Assembly (NCBI RefSeq): GCF_021129215.1
Contig: NZ_JAJOLP010000001.1
Coordinates: 2,480,001 to 2,544,000 of the forward strand
Origin: Agromyces sp. S2-1-8
GTDB lineage: Bacteria > Actinomycetota > Actinomycetes > Actinomycetales > Microbacteriaceae
Length of the DNA stretch: 64,000 nt
Direction: 5' to 3'
Made by a program: the position numbers and the translations under genes. Below the pieces are notes generated by a model. It did not search any database. It was not told the DNA's origin and was given only the letters and a program-made list of their open reading frames with translations. Position 1 is the first letter of the stretch; the number at the start of each line of letters is the position of its first letter. Shown piece after piece: positions 54,822 through 64,000 of the stretch.

Positions 54822-55811
54822 GTGGCGCGTATCGTCATCGCAGGCGCGTCCGGGTTCATCGGCGCGCACCTCGTGCACCGCTACCGCGTCGCGGGCGATT
54901 CGGTGGCGACGATCGGCCGGTCCGGCGGGGACGCCTCGTGGTCCGATCCTCACGCGATCCGCCGGCTGCTCGACGGCGCCGACGTGCTCGTCAACCTCGC
55001 CGGGCGGAGCGTGAACTGCAGGTACACGCCTGCGAACCGTGAGGCGATCATGCAGTCGCGGCTGACGACGACCGCCGAACTGCGCGAGGCGGTCGCCGAC
55101 GTCGACGAGCCGCCGGCCGTCTGGTTCAACTCCTCGACCGCGACGATCTACCGGCACGCCGACGACCGGCCGATGACCGAGTCGAGCGGTGAGCTCGGCA
55201 CGGGGTTCTCGGTCGCCGTCGCGAAAGCGTGGGAGCGGGAGTTCTTCGACGGGGAGCTGCCGATGACCCGGCGGGTCGCGCTGCGGATCGCGATCGTGCT
55301 CGGCGACGGCAGTGCGCTGCGCCCGCTCGCGATGCTCGCCCGGCTCGGGCTCGGCGGCGCGCACCTCGACGGCCGGTGGCCGTCGTCGCGGGCGCGCCGC
55401 GGGGCCGGCACGCAGCACGTGTTCCGCACGCCCCGCGGCCGGCAGCGCTTCAGCTGGGTGCATGTCGAGGATGTCGCGCGCGCGATCGACTTCCTTCGCG
55501 ACCGCGCCGACCTCAGCGGTCCGGTGAACGTCAGCTCGCCGAACCCGAGCGATGACCGCACCCTCATGCGCACCATCCGTCGACTCGTCGGTGCGCCGGT
55601 CGGCCTGCCCACGACGCGATGGATGCTCGAGCTCGGGTCGGCGGTCATCGGCACCGAGACCGAGCTCCTGCTCAAGAGCCGGTGGGTGCTGCCGCAGCGG
55701 TTGCTCGACGCCGGCTTCGAGTTCAGGTACCCCGAGCTGGAACCGGCGCTCGCGAGCATCCTCCGACCGACGGAGGGTGCCGTCGCCGCCGGCCCGGCTC
55801 GGCTCGGATGA
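54822..55811 (+). CDS. NAD(P)-dependent epimerase/dehydratase of the TIGR01777 (YfcH) type
   Basis: 329 residues from GTG 54822. Atypical SDR: the nucleotide loop is VIAGASGFIGAHLV, and LVNLAGRSVNCRYTPANREAIMQSR is the family hallmark after strand 4. SSTATIYRHADDRPMTE takes the place of the usual YxxxK segment. RFSWVHVEDVARAIDFL and the C-terminal DUF1731-like KSRWVLPQRLLDAGFEF complete the match. The substrate is unknown. The GTG start puts the Gly-rich loop at residue 8, as in the family. Confidence 0.85.
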   Translation: MARIVIAGASGFIGAHLVHRYRVAGDSVATIGRSGGDASWSDPHAIRRLLDGADVLVNLAGRSVNCRYTPANREAIMQSRLTTTAELREAVADVDEPPAVWFNSSTATIYRHADDRPMTESSGELGTGFSVAVAKAWEREFFDGELPMTRRVALRIAIVLGDGSALRPLAMLARLGLGGAHLDGRWPSSRARRGAGTQHVFRTPRGRQRFSWVHVEDVARAIDFLRDRADLSGPVNVSSPNPSDDRTLMRTIRRLVGAPVGLPTTRWMLELGSAVIGTETELLLKSRWVLPQRLLDAGFEFRYPELEPALASILRPTEGAVAAGPARLG

Positions 55812-55828
55812 GCCCCGGAGCCGTGCGG

Positions 55829-55858
55829 TTGCCGCGCACGCAGCGGTTCCGTTAGGAT
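55829..55858 (+). promoter_or_regulatory. Promoter of rpsA
   Basis: TTGCCG (55829-55834) and TAGGAT (55853-55858) are 18 bases apart. Transcription from about 55865 would leave a leader of about 100 bases. Confidence 0.6.
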
Positions 55859-55889
55859 GGAGCGTCACTCGTGTGACATCCCTGTCCGC

Positions 55890-55967
55890 ATGCCCATCGC
55901 GGAAACACATAACGCTCTACCGCGCGATGGGCTCGATATTGTCCTTTACGGAGCATTCACTACATGA
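55890..55967 (+). CDS. Possible 25-residue leader ORF coupled to rpsA
   Basis: ATG 55890 opens 25 codons (MPIAETHNALPR, then DGLDIVLYGAFTT) and ends with TGA 55965-55967, which overlaps the rpsA ATG (ATGA). Its codons (ACA, CAT, CTA, GAT, ATT, CTT, GGA, ACT) are rare in this genome, which would suit a slowly translated regulatory leader or non-coding sequence. Its start codon touches the left arm of an inverted repeat. No homologue is known to me. Confidence 0.4.
   Translation: MPIAETHNALPRDGLDIVLYGAFTT
55892..55932 (+). promoter_or_regulatory. rpsA leader inverted repeat
   Basis: GCCCATCGCG (55892-55901) is perfectly complementary to CGCGATGGGC (55923-55932), with a 21-base AT-richer loop, in the rpsA 5' leader. 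It ends 17 bases before the ribosome-binding site GGAG at 55950-55953. It is a candidate for autoregulation by S1 or growth-rate control. Confidence 0.55.
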
Positions 55968-57415
55968 CAACCGCAACGACCAAGGCGCCCAAGCAGGTCG
56001 CGATCAACGACATCGGATCTGCTGACGATTTCCTCGCCGCGGTCGAGAAGACTTTGAAGTTCTTCAACGACGGCGACCTCATCGAGGGCACCGTCGTGAA
56101 GATCGACCGCGACGAGGTCCTCCTCGACGTCGGCTACAAGACCGAGGGCGTCATCCCCTCGCGCGAGCTTTCCATCAAGCACGACGTCGACCCCAGCGAG
56201 GTCGTCGGCGTCGGCGACACCGTCGAGGCCCTCGTTCTCCAGAAGGAGGACAAGGAAGGCCGCCTCATCCTGTCGAAGAAGCGTGCGCAGTACGAGCGCG
56301 CGTGGGGCGACGTGGAGAAGATCAAGGAGGCCGACGGCGTCGTGACCGGTTCGGTCATCGAGGTCGTCAAGGGCGGCCTGATCGTCGACATCGGCCTCCG
56401 CGGCTTCCTCCCGGCGTCGCTCATCGAGCTCCGCCGCGTGCGCGACCTCACGCCGTACCTCGGCCAGGAGATCGAGGCGAAGATCCTCGAGCTCGACAAG
56501 AACCGCAACAACGTGGTGCTCTCGCGCCGCGCGCTGCTCGAGCAGACGCAGTCCGAGTCGCGTTCGACGTTCCTCGCGAACCTGCACCCGGGCCAGATCC
56601 GCAAGGGTGTCATCTCGTCGATCGTCAACTTCGGTGCGTTCGTCGACCTCGGCGGCGTGGACGGCCTCGTGCACGTCTCCGAGCTGTCGTGGAAGCACAT
56701 CGAGCACGCCAGCGAGGTCGTCGAGGTCGGCCAGGAGGTCACCGTCGAGGTGCTCTCCGTCGAGCTCGACCGCGAGCGCGTCTCGCTGTCGCTCAAGGCG
56801 ACGCAGGAGGACCCGTGGCAGGTCTTCGCCCGGACCCACGCGATCGGCCAGGTCGCTCCGGGCAAGGTCACCAAGCTCGTGCCGTTCGGTGCGTTCGTTC
56901 GCGTCGCCGACGGCATCGAGGGCCTCGTGCACATCTCGGAGCTGTCGGGCAAGCACGTCGAGCTCGCCGAGCAGGTCGTGTCGGTCGGCGAAGAGGTCTT
57001 CGTCAAGGTCATCGACATCGACCTCGAGCGTCGCCGCATCTCGCTCTCGCTGAAGCAGGCGAACGAGGGCGTCGACCCCGAGGGCACCGAGTTCGACCCG
57101 GCGCTCTACGGCATGCTCACCGAGTACGACGAGCAGGGCAACTACAAGTACCCCGAGGGCTTCGACCCCGAGACCAACGAGTGGCGCGAGGGCTTCGAGG
57201 CCCAGCGCGAGAAGTGGGAGCAGGACTACGCTGCCGCCCAGGCTCGCTGGGAGGCGCACAAGAAGCAGGTTGCTGCTTCGCTCGCCGCCCAGGCTGCCGA
57301 CGACTCGTTCTCGGCCGGCGGTGCCTCCTACTCGAGCGACTCGGCCGGCACGGGCACCCTTGCCGACGACGCCTCGCTCGCGGCGCTGCGCGAGAAGCTC
57401 TCGAGCAACAACTGA
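55964..57415 (+). CDS. rpsA: 30S ribosomal protein S1
   Basis: 483 residues. Binds mRNA on the 30S subunit. Four S1/OB domains start at about residues 38, 125, 209 and 294; the third and fourth carry the canonical GAFVDLGGVDGLVHVSELSW and GAFVRVADGIEGLVHISELS. The C-terminal 115 residues are a low-complexity acidic/Ala-rich tail. Four domains, rather than six as in E. coli, is normal for actinobacteria. GGAG lies 10 bases before ATG 55964. Confidence 0.97.
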   Translation: MTTATTKAPKQVAINDIGSADDFLAAVEKTLKFFNDGDLIEGTVVKIDRDEVLLDVGYKTEGVIPSRELSIKHDVDPSEVVGVGDTVEALVLQKEDKEGRLILSKKRAQYERAWGDVEKIKEADGVVTGSVIEVVKGGLIVDIGLRGFLPASLIELRRVRDLTPYLGQEIEAKILELDKNRNNVVLSRRALLEQTQSESRSTFLANLHPGQIRKGVISSIVNFGAFVDLGGVDGLVHVSELSWKHIEHASEVVEVGQEVTVEVLSVELDRERVSLSLKATQEDPWQVFARTHAIGQVAPGKVTKLVPFGAFVRVADGIEGLVHISELSGKHVELAEQVVSVGEEVFVKVIDIDLERRRISLSLKQANEGVDPEGTEFDPALYGMLTEYDEQGNYKYPEGFDPETNEWREGFEAQREKWEQDYAAAQARWEAHKKQVAASLAAQAADDSFSAGGASYSSDSAGTGTLADDASLAALREKLSSNN

Positions 57416-57434
57416 TCGCACCTGCGACACGACT

Positions 57435-57464
57435 GAAGGCCGGTTCCCTGGGGAACCGGCCTTC
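57435..57464 (+). terminator. Terminator hairpin after rpsA
   Basis: GAAGGCCGGTTCCC (57435-57448) pairs perfectly with GGGAACCGGCCTTC (57451-57464), followed by GGCCGTTTC. It also lies just past the end of the minus-strand DUF4126 gene and may serve both strands. Confidence 0.8.
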
Positions 57465-57471
57465 GGCCGTT

Positions 57472-58083
57472 TCAGGGCGTCGTCGCGGGATGCCTCGCGG
57501 ATGCCTCGCGGCGGGCGCGACGACGCCGCACGACGAACACGAGCGCGATCACGAGCGCCACGATGCCGAAGACCACGAGCACGGGCGCCAGCACTGCGGC
57601 GAACGCGAGCGCGAAGCTCCCGGCGTCTTCCGCGGCACTCACGACCGGGCCGCCGAATCCGAGTGTCGCTGTGTTGACGACCGGCCGGGCGGCGGCCTTC
57701 GCCACGTGCACGAGCAGCGCGAGGCCGACGCCGATCGCGACGGGAACCCAGGCGTTCGAGCTGAAGAACGACCCGGGATCGGTCACGACGGCGGTCGTCG
57801 AGTCGATCCCGGTGCCGAAGACGATTCCGCCGGCGGTCGGCCTGACGACCGTCTGCACGACATCGTTGGCCGAGTCGAGACCCGGCACCTTGTCGGCGAT
57901 GAACTCGACCGCGAGCAGGAGGACCAGCACGAGCAGGACCCACTCGTTCGAGAGCCACGCCCACGCGGGCGGCAGTTCGACGAGGGTCGTGAAGCGATCG
58001 AGCGCACCGAGCACGACGAGCGGGATCCAGGCGTTGAGACCGGCCGCGAGCGCGAGCCCGGTGCCGGTGAGCAGCTCGAGCAT
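57472..58083 (-). CDS. DUF4126 family membrane protein
   Basis: 203 residues. DUF4126 pattern: ELLTGTGLALAAGLNAWIPLVVLGALDRF at the N-terminus with a conserved AGLNAW, VEFIADKVPGLDSANDVVQT in the middle, and GGPVVSAAEDAGSFALAF. It has four to six helices and a basic C-terminal tail. Function is unknown. GAGGAGG (about 58088-58094, minus strand) is the ribosome-binding site for ATG 58083. It is divergent from coaE. Its last codons hold two copies of the GAGGCATCC motif. Confidence 0.85.
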   Translation of the reverse strand: MLELLTGTGLALAAGLNAWIPLVVLGALDRFTTLVELPPAWAWLSNEWVLLVLVLLLAVEFIADKVPGLDSANDVVQTVVRPTAGGIVFGTGIDSTTAVVTDPGSFFSSNAWVPVAIGVGLALLVHVAKAAARPVVNTATLGFGGPVVSAAEDAGSFALAFAAVLAPVLVVFGIVALVIALVFVVRRRRARREASARHPATTP

Positions 58084-58121
58084 CCGCGCCTCCTCGTGGG
58101 TCGAGTCGAGTGTCGCACGAT

Positions 58122-58127
58122 TAGAGT
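58122..58127 (+). promoter_or_regulatory. -10 element TAGAGT for coaE
   Basis: TAGAGT is followed by 6 bases and GTG 58134, a leaderless-type start. Confidence 0.55.
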
Positions 58128-58133
58128 GGTGTC

Positions 58134-58763
58134 GTGTATCTGATCGGGCTCACTGGTGGTATCGCCTCGGGGAAGTCGACCGTCGCGCGCAGGCTGTACG
58201 AACACGGGGCGGTTCACATCGATGCCGACGACCTCGCCCGGCGGGTCGTCGCACCGGGCACCCCCGGGCTCGCGGCGGTCATCGCGGAGTTCGGCGAGGG
58301 CGTCCTCCGACCCGACGGCTCACTCGACCGCGCGAAGCTCGGCGAGATCGTCTTCAAGGACGACGCCGCGCGGGCCCGCCTGAACTCCATCGTCCACCCC
58401 GCGGTGCGGGAGCTGTCGTCGCGGCTCATCGCCCGCGCCGAGGCCGATGACCCCGATGCCGTCGTCGTGTACGACGTGCCGCTCCTCGTCGAGGCATCCG
58501 TCGATCACCCGTTCGACCTCGTCGTCGTGACGAACGCGCCGCGCCGCACCCAGGTGAAGCGGCTCGTCGAGGAGCGCGGCCTCGACCTGATGCAGGCCGA
58601 GGCGCGAGTCGACGCGCAGGTCGACAACACTCGGCGGCTCGCGATCGCCGACGTGGTCATCGACACCGACGGCTCGCTCGCGCACACGATGAGCCAGACC
58701 GACGCCCTGTGGGCGCGGGTCGTGGCCGAGCGCTCCGGACGCGATGTCGGAGGCCGCTCCTAG
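58134..58763 (+). CDS. coaE: Dephospho-CoA kinase
   Basis: 209 residues from GTG 58134. Last step of CoA synthesis. P-loop GLTGGIASGKST at residues 5-16, DADDLARRVV, the CoA-site IVHPAVRELSSRLI and DVPLLVEASVDHPFDLVVVTNAP. It is the plain single-domain form; some actinobacterial homologues carry a C-terminal extension, absent here. Its TAG stop is part of the uvrB -10 hexamer. Confidence 0.95.
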   Translation: MYLIGLTGGIASGKSTVARRLYEHGAVHIDADDLARRVVAPGTPGLAAVIAEFGEGVLRPDGSLDRAKLGEIVFKDDAARARLNSIVHPAVRELSSRLIARAEADDPDAVVVYDVPLLVEASVDHPFDLVVVTNAPRRTQVKRLVEERGLDLMQAEARVDAQVDNTRRLAIADVVIDTDGSLAHTMSQTDALWARVVAERSGRDVGGRS

Positions 58764-58766
58764 ACT
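58761..58766 (+). promoter_or_regulatory. -10 element of uvrB, sharing the coaE stop codon
   Basis: TAGACT starts with the coaE TAG and is followed by 6 bases and ATG 58773, a leaderless-type start. No LexA-type box is seen near it. Confidence 0.55.
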
Positions 58767-58772
58767 TGGAGC

Positions 58773-60839
<2,067 letters not shown>

Positions 60840-60846
60840 CGGGTAC

Positions 60847-60882
60847 GGCGGGCGCGCTGCAGTCTCGACGGGGGCGCCCGCC
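60847..60882 (+). terminator. Hairpin after uvrB
   Basis: GGCGGGCGC (60847-60855) pairs with GCGCCCGCC (60874-60882) around an 18-base loop, 8 bases past the uvrB stop. It has no U-run and would separate uvrB from the SOS-controlled uvrA. Confidence 0.45.
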
Positions 60883-60890
60883 GGTCCGAT

Positions 60891-60906
60891 TCGAACATCT
60901 GTTCGC
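60891..60906 (+). promoter_or_regulatory. LexA (SOS) box upstream of uvrA
   Basis: TCGAACATCTGTTCGC matches the actinobacterial/Gram-positive LexA consensus TCGAAC-N4-GTTCGA in 11 of its 12 fixed positions. It lies 43 bases upstream of the uvrA -10, so uvrA should be DNA-damage inducible. Confidence 0.75.
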
Positions 60907-60948
60907 CGACAGCGCATCGGTCGAGGCATCCGTGTCGGTGGGTCTCTC

Positions 60949-60954
60949 TAGACT
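60949..60954 (+). promoter_or_regulatory. -10 element TAGACT for uvrA
   Basis: TAGACT is followed by 6 bases and GTG 60961, a leaderless-type start under the LexA box. Confidence 0.55.
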
Positions 60955-60960
60955 CGAAGG

Positions 60961-63852
<2,892 letters not shown>

Positions 63853-63856
63853 GCCG

Positions 63857-64000
63857 ATGGTGAGCGCGCGACCGAGCTCCGACACGGTTCCGTACCGCCC
63901 GAAGCCGGGCGAGATCCCGACGAGTCCCGGCGTGTACCGCTTCCGCGACGCCGACAGGCGGGTGCTCTACGTCGGCAAGGCGAAGAACCTGCGGGCGAGG
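63857..64000 (+). CDS. uvrC: Excinuclease ABC subunit C, 3' end cut by the window
   Basis: The first 48 codons are present. [31 protein letters not shown] (read in parts) is the GIY-YIG nuclease start of UvrC, the dual-incision subunit. ATG 63857 lies 4 bases after the uvrA stop; GTG 63860 is an equally possible start. Co-transcription with uvrA places it under the LexA box too. Confidence 0.93.
   Translation, partial: MVSARPSSDTVPYRPKPGEIPTSPGVYRFRDADRRVLYVGKAKNLRAR

Overview
The window is a gene-dense stretch of a high-GC actinobacterial chromosome (roughly 70% G+C by eye, GTG starts common, almost every Ala/Asp/Leu codon ending in G or C). Gene order (alaS-ruvX-mltG-aro-efp-nusB-pyr-gmk-rpoZ-coaBC-metK-priA-fmt-rsmB-rpe-his-trp-lgt-gltBD-pyk-polA-rpsA-coaE-uvrBA) and several protein signatures (helicase-less PriA, ANTAR response regulator, HGxxPAAW protein, integration host factor joined to guanylate kinase) point to the family Microbacteriaceae. 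The genus cannot be fixed from this sequence alone.

Layout. Bases 1-10864 hold the end of alaS, ruvX, mltG and the shikimate genes aroE-C-K-B-Q, with a 14-TM-type MFS exporter inserted before aroQ. Bases 10891-12483 hold a small luciferase-domain protein on the minus strand, then efp and nusB. Bases 12529-14901 are an accessory patch: a broken glycosyltransferase gene, a DoxX-type membrane protein and a second membrane protein. Bases 14992-23790 are the complete UMP pathway operon pyrR-B-C-x-carA-carB-pyrF behind a PyrR-type leader. Bases 23783-31892 carry gmk (fused to an IHF domain), rpoZ, coaBC, metK, priA, fmt and rsmB. Bases 31960-40200 hold rpe, hisE, hisG, hisF, hisI and trpE, two small membrane proteins, then trpC-B-A. 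Then come lgt, gltB, gltD, pyk, a START-like protein, tRNA-Leu(CAA), a PdtaR-like regulator, polA, a DUF885 peptidase, an epimerase, rpsA, a DUF4126 protein, coaE, uvrB, uvrA and the start of uvrC. No gap between genes exceeds about 200 bases.

Working logic. Most genes run on the plus strand as tightly coupled operons with 1, 4 or 8 base overlaps. They feed chorismate, Trp, His, UMP, GMP/GDP, CoA, SAM and glutamate synthesis, plus translation and DNA repair. Where a new transcription unit starts, a recurring -10 hexamer (TAGNCT-like) sits exactly 6 or 7 bases before the start codon, which predicts many leaderless mRNAs. uvrA has a LexA-type box and pyrR has a PyrR-binding leader.

I did not find a mobile element, a CRISPR array, a defence system or an obvious new multi-gene system. 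The most notable items are the IHF-guanylate kinase fusion, short ORFs coupled to the starts of rpsA, gltD and aroQ, an over-represented nonamer GAGGCATCC that also occurs between genes and inside a terminator, and the internally deleted glycosyltransferase.
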